A stretch of DNA of 64,000 nt, taken from positions 1-64,000 of the forward strand of contig NZ_CANSMR010000025.1 of the NCBI RefSeq assembly GCF_947648125.1, read 5' to 3'. Position 1 is the stretch's first letter; each line of letters opens with the position of its first letter. Made by a program: the position numbers and the translations under genes. Of the stretch, positions 25,519 through 34,690 are shown piece after piece. The stretch comes from an uncultured Bradyrhizobium sp. (GTDB lineage: Bacteria > Pseudomonadota > Alphaproteobacteria > Rhizobiales > Xanthobacteraceae). Below the pieces are notes generated by a model. That model was not told where the DNA came from, searched no databases, and worked only from the letters and a program-made list of their open reading frames with translations.

Positions 25519-26568
25519 CTATTGCTGCTGCAGCGCCCGATCAACGATGGCCACGGCTTCCGGAGGAGCCTTGGCCTTCCATGTTGCGATTGGTGCCGAC
25601 GCAGCTTGTTTGAGCGCGGCGAGAACAGGAGCCGGCGCCGGCTCTGCGATCTGAACCCCGTTGGCACGCATGCGCGCGTAATTCTCGGCGGTACGATTGG
25701 CCAGAAGCTCGAACTGGCTTTGTTCCGTCTCGACAGCCACCTGCATCACCTGGCGTTGGACCGCTTCCGGGAGCGCATCAAAGGCATCGGTCCTTACAAA
25801 GGCAATCGAGATCGGGATCGCGTAGTTGATCGCAGTGAAATAGGTCAGATCCTGCCAGAGCTTTCGGCCGGCCCCGCCGTCGCCCGACGTCAGGATGGCA
25901 TTCAGCGCATGGCTCCTTACCCTGGCGATTGCCTCATTGAACGGAAGATACTCCGCCGTTGCGCCGACCGCACGCATCACCTCGGCCGAATTGTAGTCAT
26001 ACGTCCGCGCGGTAATGGAGCGCAGATCCGCCGGCGTCGAGATTGGCTGGATACTCCAGAGGCCGGTGGACGGCCAAATGGTGATGTACAGGAGCTTGAG
26101 GCCGCGCGCGGCCAATGCCTTCTCATAGAGTGGCCGCGCGCGCTCATTGATGGTCCGCGCCGCCTCGATGGATTGGACAACAAACGGCAGCGACGGCAGA
26201 CCGAACACCGGATCGGACGCTTCGAGCGGCCCCGCGAATGCGTCGCCACCGGCAATCCGCCCCTCCTGGGCCGCACGCAACATTTCGCCGGAGCTGATCT
26301 TCAACTCGTTGTCGAACGCATTGCGGACCGTAACATATCCATTGGTCTGCGCGGACACGAGCTCCGCGAATTTTGCCAAGCCGACACCCGAGATATTACT
26401 TTGAGGATATTCCGTCGCCATTTGCCACGCCACTTGAGCGGACGCAGGCAGGCTGAAGAGAACCGTCGACGCGATGAGAAGCGCCGCCGCCATGACAGAG
26501 CGTAAGCCTGCCCGGTTGATCGACGAAGGCAAGGCAGAATCCGAATTGAGCACCGGAATGTCCCGCAA
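25519..26568 (-). CDS. TRAP transporter periplasmic binding protein (DctP-like), orphan
   Basis: About 349 residues with a signal peptide (MAAALLIASTVLFSLPASAQ) and a DctP-type solute-binding fold: WQMATEYPQSNISG at the mature start, GRIAGGDAFAG, and the ISTPADLRSITARTYDYNS segment that places the ligand-pairing Arg. The first in-frame start is a TTG at 26568; the ATG at 26493 would leave almost no basic n-region, so the upstream start is kept with doubt. No DctQ or DctM membrane gene is nearby. It follows glpD on the same strand after 129 bp, so it may be co-transcribed with the polyol operon or be independent. Confidence 0.82.
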   Translation of the reverse strand: MRDIPVLNSDSALPSSINRAGLRSVMAAALLIASTVLFSLPASAQVAWQMATEYPQSNISGVGLAKFAELVSAQTNGYVTVRNAFDNELKISSGEMLRAAQEGRIAGGDAFAGPLEASDPVFGLPSLPFVVQSIEAARTINERARPLYEKALAARGLKLLYITIWPSTGLWSIQPISTPADLRSITARTYDYNSAEVMRAVGATAEYLPFNEAIARVRSHALNAILTSGDGGAGRKLWQDLTYFTAINYAIPISIAFVRTDAFDALPEAVQRQVMQVAVETEQSQFELLANRTAENYARMRANGVQIAEPAPAPVLAALKQAASAPIATWKAKAPPEAVAIVDRALQQQ

Positions 26569-26697
26569 GCACAGTTTGACTTCGATCAGTCTTGCCTATG
26601 CTGACGGGGCCGTCAAATGGCGCAGCCATCTGCGGCTCGTCGCGCGCTCGTTCCGTTCAATCGGAGCCGGGCTTCTCGCCTCTCTGCACATGCCTTC

Positions 26698-28206
26698 CTA
26701 GATATAACTCTCAAACGCGAGCCGCTGCGCCGGTGTCAAATGCAGGCCATGCTTGGTGCGTCGATCCAGGAAATCGGCCGATCTCCTGGCCCACTCCTTG
26801 TCGCGAAGATACACCGCTTCGCATTCATAGAAATCGCCGCCGAAATGACGGCCCAGATCGACCGAGGCGCGGGCCGAACTCAGCAGCTCGCGCGCACGCG
26901 TCCCGTAGAGACGGGCATAGTGATGGATGAGCCGTTGCGGCAGATCGGGATAGTCGCGCGCCAGCCCCTTCGAGAAATCATCGAAGCTGCCGCCGATATC
27001 GCCGCCCGGCAGCGGCCGATGCGCGGTCCAGGCCGGCGACAGCTTCGGAAACCACGGCGCGAGGCGCTGCATCGCCTGCTCCGCTAACCGGCGGTACGTC
27101 GTGATCTTGCCGCCGAAGATCGAGAGCAACGGCGGCGCATCCTGCGCGCCGTGAACCTCGAACACATAGTCGCGCGTCACGGCCGACGGATTGTCGGCGT
27201 TGTCGTCGTAGAGCGGCCGGACGCCGGAGAACGCGTGCACGATCTCGCCCGGCTGCGGCGGCGTCCGGAAATAGCGGCGCAGCACCTGCAGCAGATAATC
27301 TGTCTCGTCCTCGCTGATCACGACGTCCTCGGCGCGGCCGTGATAGGGAATGTCGGTGGTGCCGATCAGCGCGAGATCGTTCTCATAGGGGTTGACGAAA
27401 ATGACCCGGCGGTCGCTGTTTTGCAGCAGATAGGCCTGCGGCCCGTCCCAGAATTTCGGCACCACGATATGGCTGCCCTTGACCAGCCGCACGCTCTGGG
27501 CAGAGTTCAGCCCCGCCACGCCCTGGATGACATCCTGCACCCATGGCCCGGCGGCGTTGACTAGCGCACGCGACCGCACGATTTGCGCCGTGCCGTCATC
27601 GCCCTGCATCTCGAGCAGCCAGACCTCGCCGTCGCGGCGCGCACGCACCGCCCGTGTGCGCGGCAGGATGCAGGCGCCGTTCTGCGCTGCATCGATCAGA
27701 TTGAGGATCACCAGCCTGCTGTCATCGACCCAGCAATCCGAATATTCGAAGCCTCGCCGGAATTGCTGCTGCAGCGGCGCGCCTTCGGGGGCCCGCGACA
27801 AATCCAGACTGCGGCTCGCGGGCAGCTGCTTGCGGCCGCCGAGATGGTCGTAGAGCAGCAGCCCGGTACGGACCAGCCAGGCCGGCCGCTGCTCCGGCGA
27901 ATGCGGCAGCACGAAGCGCATCGGCCAGATGATATGGGGCGCGGACGCGAGCAGCACCTCGCGCTCGATCAGCGCCTCGCGCACCAGGCGGAACTCGTAA
28001 TATTCGAGATAGCGCAGCCCGCCATGGATCAGCTTCCCCGAGCGCGACGAAGTCCCTTCGGCGAAATCGTCCTTCTCGCAGAGCAGCACCTTCAGTCCAC
28101 GGCCGGCGGCATCGCGGGCGATGCCGGCGCCGTTGATGCCGCCACCGATGACCGCGATATCGACCAGCCCGTGATCCCTGCCTGCGACCGGCGCAGTGCC
28201 CGTCAT
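26698..28206 (-). CDS. glpD: FAD-dependent glycerol-3-phosphate dehydrogenase (GlpD/EryB family)
   Basis: 502 residues. The N-terminal dinucleotide fold VDIAVIGGGINGAGIARDAAGRG binds FAD, followed by SRSGKLIHGGLRYLEYYEFRLVREAL, the classic GlpD segment, and GTTDIPYHG and FGGKITTYRRLAE further on. GlpD oxidises glycerol-3-phosphate to dihydroxyacetone phosphate and feeds electrons to quinone. The paralogue EryB oxidises erythritol phosphate. Because an EryA-like kinase is encoded in the same operon, the substrate could be a tetritol phosphate instead. Start overlaps the aldolase stop by 4 bp. Confidence 0.88.
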   Translation of the reverse strand: MTGTAPVAGRDHGLVDIAVIGGGINGAGIARDAAGRGLKVLLCEKDDFAEGTSSRSGKLIHGGLRYLEYYEFRLVREALIEREVLLASAPHIIWPMRFVLPHSPEQRPAWLVRTGLLLYDHLGGRKQLPASRSLDLSRAPEGAPLQQQFRRGFEYSDCWVDDSRLVILNLIDAAQNGACILPRTRAVRARRDGEVWLLEMQGDDGTAQIVRSRALVNAAGPWVQDVIQGVAGLNSAQSVRLVKGSHIVVPKFWDGPQAYLLQNSDRRVIFVNPYENDLALIGTTDIPYHGRAEDVVISEDETDYLLQVLRRYFRTPPQPGEIVHAFSGVRPLYDDNADNPSAVTRDYVFEVHGAQDAPPLLSIFGGKITTYRRLAEQAMQRLAPWFPKLSPAWTAHRPLPGGDIGGSFDDFSKGLARDYPDLPQRLIHHYARLYGTRARELLSSARASVDLGRHFGGDFYECEAVYLRDKEWARRSADFLDRRTKHGLHLTPAQRLAFESYI

Positions 28207-28931
28207 CGTTTGCCGCTACGCCGTTTCTCGGCGCGGCGCGGCGCCGCCTTTGCCGTCGCACGGGCCTTGCTCGGCTTTGGCGCCTGCAAGCCGTAGGTGG
28301 AGAAGCCCTTCGCGGTGTCGGCGATCTCCTCGTCGCTCAGGATGATCCGCGAGTCGAGCGCAAGCGAGAGATAGTATTGCCGCGCGATGGTCTCGAGCTC
28401 GACTGCGAGCCACATCGCCTTGTCGAGATTGGCGCCGAGCGCGATCATGCCGTGGTTGGCGAGCAGGCAGCCGTTGCGGCCTTCCAGCGCGGCGATCGCA
28501 TGATCCGAAAGCTCCTTGGTGCCGTAGCGCGCGTAGCCGGCGCAGCGGATGTCGGTGCCGCCAAATGCCGCCATCATGTAGTGGCAGGCAGGGATTGGCT
28601 TCCGCGCTATCGCGAGCACGGTCGCATAGGTCGAGTGGGTATGGACGATGGCGTCGACATCGGGCCGGGCGCGCGTGATGTCGAGATGGAAGCGCCATTC
28701 CGTGGACGGCTGCAGCGGCCCCTCCCACGTGCCATAGTCGCCCTCGAGCGGCATCGACGCGATCATCTCCGGCTTCATCGAATCATACGGGGTCGCCGAG
28801 GGCGTGATCAGCATCCTGTCCTTGTAGCGGGCGGAGATGTTGCCTGATGTCCCCTGGTTGAGACCCGACGCATTCATCCATCGGCACTTGGCGATGATCG
28901 CCTCGCGCAATTGTCGTTCCTCACGGGTCAT
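28203..28931 (-). CDS. class II aldolase/adducin family protein (sugar-phosphate aldolase or epimerase)
   Basis: 242 residues. The class II aldolase fold is shown by GLNQGTSGNISAR (phosphate loop), the catalytic Glu in PSTEWRFHLD, zinc ligands in AIVHTHSTYAT and the third His in LANHGMIALG. The start at 28931 (MTREERQLREAI) follows an AAAGG site; a GTG at 28973 adds 14 residues produced by an 18-bp duplication. The tail is very basic (KARATAKAAPRRAEKRRSGKR), unusual for the family. Overlaps glpD by 4 bp. It should cleave or epimerise a phosphorylated or acidic sugar derived from the polyol. Confidence 0.88.
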   Translation of the reverse strand: MTREERQLREAIIAKCRWMNASGLNQGTSGNISARYKDRMLITPSATPYDSMKPEMIASMPLEGDYGTWEGPLQPSTEWRFHLDITRARPDVDAIVHTHSTYATVLAIARKPIPACHYMMAAFGGTDIRCAGYARYGTKELSDHAIAALEGRNGCLLANHGMIALGANLDKAMWLAVELETIARQYYLSLALDSRIILSDEEIADTAKGFSTYGLQAPKPSKARATAKAAPRRAEKRRSGKR

Positions 28932-28946
28932 ACGGACTGCCTTTCT

Positions 28947-28982
28947 CTTCAGCACAGATTGCGTCTTCAGCACGGATTGCGT
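28947..28982. repeat. 18-bp tandem duplication at the dehydrogenase/aldolase junction
   Basis: Two adjacent copies of CTTCAGCACxGATTGCGT that differ at one base. One copy supplies the stop codon of the hydroxyacid dehydrogenase, and the second adds spacer before the aldolase start. It looks like a recent slippage duplication. Confidence 0.85.
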
Positions 28983-30007
28983 GGCGGCTCGCCGGCCAGG
29001 AAGCGGCGAACCTCTTCGGCCGCCTGCTCGGCAGCCTCGGTGACGGTACGCACGGAGGCGCCGGCGATATGCGGCGTCAGCGTGACGTTGGGAAGCTGCA
29101 AGAGCGGCCAGTCCGCCGGGACCGGCTCGACCGCGAACGTATCGAGCATGGCGCCACCGAGATGCCCCGATGCCAGCGCATCATGCAATGCTTCGTAATC
29201 GACCAGCGGGCCGCGCGCGGTGTTGATCAGGAACGCGCCCTGCTTGATTTGCGCCAGCGCGTCGCGCCCGATGAAGCGGGTGGTCTCGGGCGTCACCCGC
29301 GCATGCAGCGTGACGACATCGGCGCGGCCAAGCAATTCGCCGAGCGCGACATGCTCGACGCCGTCATTGCGGTCCTGGGCGCTGAGCTGGACATAGGGAT
29401 CGGCGACCAGGATCCTGCAGCCGAAGGCCTTCAGCAGCTTGACCACGCGGCTGCCGATCGCGCCGTAGCCGACAATGCCGACCGTCATCTCGCCGAGCTC
29501 GCGCCCGGTGCGGTCGGCGCGATAGAGATCGCCGCGCCACTCCCCGCCGCGCAGTGCCTCATGGCCGCTGCGGATCAGCCGCGTCTCGGCGAGAATCGCG
29601 CCGATGGTGAACTCCGCCACCGCGCTCGCATTGCGGCCGGGCGTATTGACCACCAGCACGTTGTGGTCACGCGCCGCCTGCATGTCGATGTTGACCGGAC
29701 CGCCCCGCGACACCGCGACGAACTTCAGATTCGGCAACCGCTCCAGCATCGACCGCGAGATCGGCGCCAGGTGCGTGACGAGCAGCTCAGCATCGCCGAT
29801 AAAACCGATGATCTCGTCAGGCTGCCCCATGAATTCCTTCAGGCCATCGAGCTTCGAGCCGGCATAGCCGTGCTCCATCGGCTCGTCCGGCCAGGGCTGC
29901 TCTAGCGTGCGGAGATCGACGCCATTGCCGCAGGCTGCCCGGATATGCTCGGCGAACACCGAGGGCAGCATGAAGCGGTCGCCGATGATGGCGATGGACT
30001 TAGACAT
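28967..30007 (-). CDS. D-isomer-specific 2-hydroxyacid dehydrogenase
   Basis: 346 residues. The NAD-binding domain has VGIVGYGAIGSRVVKLLKAFG with Asp in LVADPY. Active-site residues are visible: Arg in NTARGPLVD, Glu in DTFAVEP and His in TPHIAGAS. The start at 30007 (MSKSIAIIGDRF) overlaps the kinase stop by 8 bp. Members reduce 2-keto acids or oxidise D-2-hydroxyacids, including 3-phosphoglycerate and erythronate-4-phosphate. In this operon, oxidation of a C4 acid sugar is a reasonable guess. Confidence 0.9.
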   Translation of the reverse strand: MSKSIAIIGDRFMLPSVFAEHIRAACGNGVDLRTLEQPWPDEPMEHGYAGSKLDGLKEFMGQPDEIIGFIGDAELLVTHLAPISRSMLERLPNLKFVAVSRGGPVNIDMQAARDHNVLVVNTPGRNASAVAEFTIGAILAETRLIRSGHEALRGGEWRGDLYRADRTGRELGEMTVGIVGYGAIGSRVVKLLKAFGCRILVADPYVQLSAQDRNDGVEHVALGELLGRADVVTLHARVTPETTRFIGRDALAQIKQGAFLINTARGPLVDYEALHDALASGHLGGAMLDTFAVEPVPADWPLLQLPNVTLTPHIAGASVRTVTEAAEQAAEEVRRFLAGEPPRNPC

Positions 30008-31580
30008 GGTCGCCTCCGGCGCGCAGCGCGGCGAGTTGCTTCCAGACCGGCCGCGACGCCAGCCTTGCATCGAGATAGGTCGGAAAGATGCTGGCGTAGC
30101 GCTTCGCCAGCGCAGCGTCAGGCGATTGCGGCGCGCTCAGATGCGGCGCAACCCACTGCTCGGCGCAGGCGCGCATGTCGGGATAGGCATCGATGGTGAC
30201 GGCAGCGATCATCGCCACGCCTGCGGCGCCGGCCTCGCCGCGGCTACAGATCCGGACGTCGCAATCCAGCGCGGCACCGAGGATGGCGCCAAGCGCACGG
30301 CTCTTCGCCGCGCCGCCCGTGATCCTGACGTCGCGCGGCAGCGACCCCATCGCGGCGTAGCAATCCCGTGCAGCGAAAGCCAAGCCCTCCATCACGCCGC
30401 GCATCAAATCTCCATAGCGGTGACGCGAGCGCAGGCCGAAGAATTGTGCGCTGGCCTCATGCGAGACGAACGGACCACGCTCGCCCGCATCGGAGATGAA
30501 CGGATGGAACAGCACTTCGCCGGGCCTGGCCCGCAGCACCTGGTCATCGAGCCGGCGGATCAGTTCGGCGCGCGTGCGCGTCACGCCCTCCGCCGCCAGC
30601 AAGTCGCATGCGAGGTCGAGCATCCAGTCGATGTTCAGCGTCGCCGCCATGTTGGACTGCATCTGGGCATAGTGACCCGGCACCGGGAACGGCATGGTGT
30701 AGCCGGTTGCTTCCCGATTCAGCGTCACCGCATCTGCGCTCGACACCAGCCGCATATGCATGCCGGTCGAGCCGATGATCGTGCAGCCGACATCGGGTGA
30801 CGGATCGTAGAGCCCGGCACCGAGCGCATTGCAGATCACGTCCACATAGCCAAGGCAGACCGGCACGCCTTCCGGCAGGCCAATCTCGATCGCGGCGGCT
30901 GTGGTGAGCGGATGCGTCATCACCGCCCCGTCAACCACCGGCGGGAACAGGCGCGTCAGGTCGGCGATACCGATCAACCGCGCGGTCTCCGCATCGAAGC
31001 CCCGCTTGCGGAAATCGCCGCAGGAGAAGGTGGCCTCCGACGGATCGGTTGCGCGCTCGCCGGTGAGCAGGAAGTAGAGCCAGTCCTTGCAATGGAAGGC
31101 CGTTGTCGCGCTGGCAATCGTGTCGGGCCTGTGCGCCTGCAGCCACGCCAGTTGCGGCCCCTGCTGGCAGGCGTTGAGCCCGGAGCCGGTGCGGCGGTAG
31201 AGCGGCGTGTTGCGCTCGCTGGCGCGAATCTCTTCGACCAGCCGGCCGGCGCGCGAGTCAAGCCACAGCAGCGCCGGTGCCACCGGCCGGCCGTCGTCAT
31301 CGATCAGCCAGGTGCCGTCGCCCTGCCCGGTCACCGCAATCGCCGCGATCCGCGCGGACAAGTCAGGCACCGACTTTGCCAGCGCACGAATGACCGCGAC
31401 CGTATCGGTCCAGGTCCGTGCCATGTCCTGCTCGACATGGCCGCCGACGAGGCTGCCATACGCATTCGGCTGCGAGACATCGGCAAGCTGCTCGCCGGTG
31501 AGCGTAAACGCTACTGCCTTGATCAGCGAGGTACCGGCATCGATGCCGATGATGACGTCGCGGCTTGCGGAAGCGGTCAT
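30000..31580 (-). CDS. FGGY carbohydrate kinase, erythritol kinase (EryA)-like
   Basis: A 526-residue two-domain sugar kinase. The N-terminal phosphate-1 motif IIGIDAGTSLIKAVAF and AVTGQGDGTWLID are close to EryA of Brucella and rhizobia. The adenosine-side motif is ITGGAAKSRALGAIL near residue 425. EryA phosphorylates erythritol to L-erythritol-4-phosphate. The GlpD/EryB-like gene, the SorC regulator and the polyol ABC importer in the same region support a four-carbon polyol, but other pentitols or tetritols are possible. Confidence 0.85.
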   Translation of the reverse strand: MTASASRDVIIGIDAGTSLIKAVAFTLTGEQLADVSQPNAYGSLVGGHVEQDMARTWTDTVAVIRALAKSVPDLSARIAAIAVTGQGDGTWLIDDDGRPVAPALLWLDSRAGRLVEEIRASERNTPLYRRTGSGLNACQQGPQLAWLQAHRPDTIASATTAFHCKDWLYFLLTGERATDPSEATFSCGDFRKRGFDAETARLIGIADLTRLFPPVVDGAVMTHPLTTAAAIEIGLPEGVPVCLGYVDVICNALGAGLYDPSPDVGCTIIGSTGMHMRLVSSADAVTLNREATGYTMPFPVPGHYAQMQSNMAATLNIDWMLDLACDLLAAEGVTRTRAELIRRLDDQVLRARPGEVLFHPFISDAGERGPFVSHEASAQFFGLRSRHRYGDLMRGVMEGLAFAARDCYAAMGSLPRDVRITGGAAKSRALGAILGAALDCDVRICSRGEAGAAGVAMIAAVTIDAYPDMRACAEQWVAPHLSAPQSPDAALAKRYASIFPTYLDARLASRPVWKQLAALRAGGDHV

Positions 31581-31582
31581 CG

Positions 31583-32698
31583 TCAGGACACCTCCGCATG
31601 GCGAATGCAGGTTCCGTCGCGGCCGAAGATGTGCAGGTGACGCGGCTCCAGCGCGAACGGGACACTATCGCCCGGCCGCGCGGCGACCCGCCCCGGCATC
31701 ACCGCGATCAGCATGCGGCCACCGCAATCGCCGGCGACATGCGACTGATCGCCGAGCCACTGGTTGGAGACGACCTTAACCCTGACGTCGCCGGTTCCAA
31801 CCGCGATCTTCTGCGGACGAATGCCGATCCGCACCTGCGGCGTGCTGGCGAGTGCCTGCACAGCCGCGCTATCGAGTCCAGCGCCATCGATATCGAAACG
31901 CATATCCGTTCCGACCGACAGGCGGTAACCGCCATCGGACCGCGCCACCTCCGCGTCGAGCAGGTTCATCGGCGGCTCGCCGATGAAGCTCGCCACGAAC
32001 AGATTGGCGGGCCGACCCTTCAATTCCTTTTCGCTGGCGAACTGCTGCAGCACGCCGCCTTCCATCACCGCGATACGGTCGGCCAGCGCGCTGGCCTCGG
32101 TCTGGTCGTGGGTGACGAAGATCGCGGTCATGCCGCGCTCGGCGAGCAGGCTCTTGATCCGGCCGCGTAGCACCGCGCGCAGCTGCGGTTCGAGCTGCCC
32201 CATCGGCTCGTCGAGCAGATAGAGATCGGCATCGCGCACCAGCGCCCGCGCCAGCGACACGCGCTGCTGCTGGCCGCCGGAGATCGCGCGCGGATAGCTG
32301 TCGAGGATGTCCTCGATCTCGACCAGGCGGGCAATCTCGTCGACACGACGCACCACCTCGCCGCGGGGCAGCTGGGTGGATTTCAGCGCGAACGCGATGT
32401 TCTCGCGGACCGTGAGCGGCGGATAAAGCGAGTAGCCCTCGAAGGCCATCGCGACCTTGCGCCGTGCCGGCGGCAGCTCGTGAATCCGGCGCCCGCCGAG
32501 CGCAATCGATCCGGCCGAGACGTCCTCGAACCCCGCGATCATGCGCAAGGTCGAGGTCTTGCCACAGCCTGACGATCCCAACAGCGCGACGATCTCGCCC
32601 TTTTCGACCGCCATGTCGAGCGCACGCACGGCATGCACCGGCGGCTTGCCGCGGCTGCGATAGACCTTGTCGATGCCTCGAAGCTCGAGCATGTCCAT
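31583..32698 (-). CDS. carbohydrate ABC importer ATPase 1
   Basis: About 370 residues: an ATPase domain plus a C-terminal TOBE/OB-fold region (LEPRHLHIFG). Walker A is GSSGCGKTST, signature ISGGQQQR, Walker B LYLLDEPMG and H-loop VTHDQTEA. The Q-loop reads AMAFEGYSLYPP, with Glu in place of the usual Gln. It resembles the GlpS/MalK-type subunits of rhizobial polyol importers. GGAGCGG is well spaced for the ATG at 32698; an ATG at 32704 is too close to it. Works with the ATPase at 32711-33814 as a heterodimer. Confidence 0.9.
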   Translation of the reverse strand: MDMLELRGIDKVYRSRGKPPVHAVRALDMAVEKGEIVALLGSSGCGKTSTLRMIAGFEDVSAGSIALGGRRIHELPPARRKVAMAFEGYSLYPPLTVRENIAFALKSTQLPRGEVVRRVDEIARLVEIEDILDSYPRAISGGQQQRVSLARALVRDADLYLLDEPMGQLEPQLRAVLRGRIKSLLAERGMTAIFVTHDQTEASALADRIAVMEGGVLQQFASEKELKGRPANLFVASFIGEPPMNLLDAEVARSDGGYRLSVGTDMRFDIDGAGLDSAAVQALASTPQVRIGIRPQKIAVGTGDVRVKVVSNQWLGDQSHVAGDCGGRMLIAVMPGRVAARPGDSVPFALEPRHLHIFGRDGTCIRHAEVS

Positions 32699-32710
32699 GA
32701 CCATCCGCTC

Positions 32711-33814
32711 CTATGCCGCCTTGAGCCGGTGCGACGGCCCGATCCGGAGCCCGGTCGCGCGATCGAACAGCATCGCCGCATCGGGCGCGAAGCGGACGAA
32801 CACGGTGTCGTCGGCCGTGCCTTGCGGCGCATCCGGCGACAACGCCGCCAGCCATTCGGTCCCGTCGGCAAGACGGAGCAGCAGCACCGCTTTCTCGTGC
32901 ATCGGCGTGATCGCGAGAATGCGCGCCGGGATGGCGTCGTCCGTGGATGCCGACGAGACCGCGAGATCCTCCGGCCGGACGCCAAGCCAGCATGCACCGG
33001 CAGGCGCGGCGCCATCTGCAGCGCCGAGCCGCATCCTGGCGCCGGTGACCACGGCCGACAGCATGCCATGCTCTGCGACCGGCGAAACCTCGGCGAGGTT
33101 GATGGTCGGATCGCCGAACAGTCGCGCGACCGCGACCGACGCGGGCTGGGCATAGATATCGGCGGGTGTCGCGACCTGCGCGAGCCGGCCATCGATCAAG
33201 ACCGCAATGCGGTCGGCGATCGCCATTGCCTCGCGGTAATCCTGGGTCACGTAGAGCACCGCGGCGGTCCCGCGCCGCAGCAGGTTCGGCAGCTCGAGCC
33301 GCATCTCGTAGCGCAGCTTGGCGTCGACGTTGCGCAAGGGATCATCCAGCAGCAGCACATCCGGATTGCCGATCAGCGCCCGCGCCAGCGCGGTCCGCTG
33401 CTTCTGTCCGTTCGACAATTCACGCGGCGTATGGCTGAGCACGTGCTCGATCTTGAGCAGCTTGCTGATTGCAGCAACACGGCCTGCGACATCGCCGCCG
33501 CCGGCCCTGGCGCGCAGGCCGCTCGCGATGTTGTCGCGGGCGGTCATGTGCGGGAACAGAGCGAAGTTCTGGAAAGCCATGCCGATCCCGCGCCGCTCGG
33601 GCGGCGCGCCGACGACCGAGCGGCCGCCGACCAGGATGTCGCCGTCGTCGGGCTCGAACATGCCCGCGATCATGCGCAACAACACGGTCTTGCCGCTGCC
33701 GGACGGTCCGAACACCGCCACGATCTCGCCGGGCTCGACGGCCAGCGACAATCCATCGGCGGGCCGTGCCGCACCGAATGCCTTGCTCACCGAATTGATC
33801 TCGAGACGTGCCAT
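32711..33814 (-). CDS. carbohydrate ABC importer ATPase 2, with degenerate catalytic residues
   Basis: 367 residues, same fold as its neighbour with C-terminal TOBE domain. Walker A GPSGSGKTV and Q-loop AMAFQNFALFP are normal. The signature is LSNGQKQR, the residue after the Walker B aspartate is Asp rather than the catalytic Glu (LLLDDPLRN), and the H-loop is VTQDYREA, with Gln for His. These changes should weaken one of the two ATP sites of the heterodimer. GlpT-like by position. Six bases from the upstream stop of the permease, tight operon. Confidence 0.9.
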   Translation of the reverse strand: MARLEINSVSKAFGAARPADGLSLAVEPGEIVAVFGPSGSGKTVLLRMIAGMFEPDDGDILVGGRSVVGAPPERRGIGMAFQNFALFPHMTARDNIASGLRARAGGGDVAGRVAAISKLLKIEHVLSHTPRELSNGQKQRTALARALIGNPDVLLLDDPLRNVDAKLRYEMRLELPNLLRRGTAAVLYVTQDYREAMAIADRIAVLIDGRLAQVATPADIYAQPASVAVARLFGDPTINLAEVSPVAEHGMLSAVVTGARMRLGAADGAAPAGACWLGVRPEDLAVSSASTDDAIPARILAITPMHEKAVLLLRLADGTEWLAALSPDAPQGTADDTVFVRFAPDAAMLFDRATGLRIGPSHRLKAA

Positions 33815-33818
33815 CCGG

Positions 33819-34676
33819 TCAGCCTTTCACCGCGCCGAGCGACAGACCCTCGACCAGGTAGCGCTGCGCATAGAGTGCGAGCAACAGGGTCGGTGTCACC
33901 GACAACACGATCGCCGCGGCGATCTGGCCATACTGGATTCCCGACGCGGTGACGAAGGCGAGCGCGCCGACCGTCACCGGCTGCTTGTCGGCGGAGGCCA
34001 GGATCAGAGCGAAGACGAAATTGTTCCAGCAGAAGATAAACGACAGCAGCCCGGCCGCGGCGATCCCCGGTCCCGCCAGCGGCACCGCGATCCGGGTGAA
34101 GGCTTCGCGCCAGGAATGCCCGGCCAGCCGGTAGGCGTGCTCGATATCAGGGCTGATATCCTCGAAATAGCCGCGCACGATCCACAGGATCAATGGCAGC
34201 GCGATCAACTGATAGACCCAGACGATACCGAAGTAGGTGTCGTTGAGGCCGAGCTCCTGGTAGTACAGCGACAGCGGCAGCAGCACGAGCAGCGGCGGCG
34301 CGAAGCGGAACGAGAGCAGCGTGAACGCGATGGTCTCGCCGAGACGGAACTTGAAGCGCGCAAAGGCATAGGCGGCTGGCACGCCGAGCAGCAGCGCCAG
34401 CAGCACCGCCGCGCTCGACAGCACGACGCTGTTGAAGAGGTTGCGCATGAAGGAGATCTGCAGATTGCCGGCTGCGGTGCGCAGCTGGCCGGAGATCAGT
34501 GCCTCGTAGTTCGCCAGCGTCGGCTCGAACAGGATCCGCGGCGGAATCCTTAAGATCTGATCGTTGCTCTGGAACGACATCAGGAAGATCCAGACGATCG
34601 GAAACATGAAGAAGATCAGGATCAGCGAGAGCGCCACGCCGCGGAAGATACGACCGGCAAGGCTTGAATGTTCCAT
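33819..34676 (-). CDS. carbohydrate ABC importer permease 2 (MalG-type)
   Basis: A 285-residue membrane protein with six hydrophobic spans and the binding-protein-dependent EAA loop EHAYRLAGHSWREAFTRIAVPLAGPG near residue 190. The start at 34676 (MEHSSLAGRIFRG) follows GGGGAGGGG; a longer frame upstream belongs to another reading frame of the first permease. Forms the channel with the product of 34691-35626. Confidence 0.9.
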   Translation of the reverse strand: MEHSSLAGRIFRGVALSLILIFFMFPIVWIFLMSFQSNDQILRIPPRILFEPTLANYEALISGQLRTAAGNLQISFMRNLFNSVVLSSAAVLLALLLGVPAAYAFARFKFRLGETIAFTLLSFRFAPPLLVLLPLSLYYQELGLNDTYFGIVWVYQLIALPLILWIVRGYFEDISPDIEHAYRLAGHSWREAFTRIAVPLAGPGIAAAGLLSFIFCWNNFVFALILASADKQPVTVGALAFVTASGIQYGQIAAAIVLSVTPTLLLALYAQRYLVEGLSLGAVKG

Positions 34677-34690
34677 CGCGCCCCTCCCCC

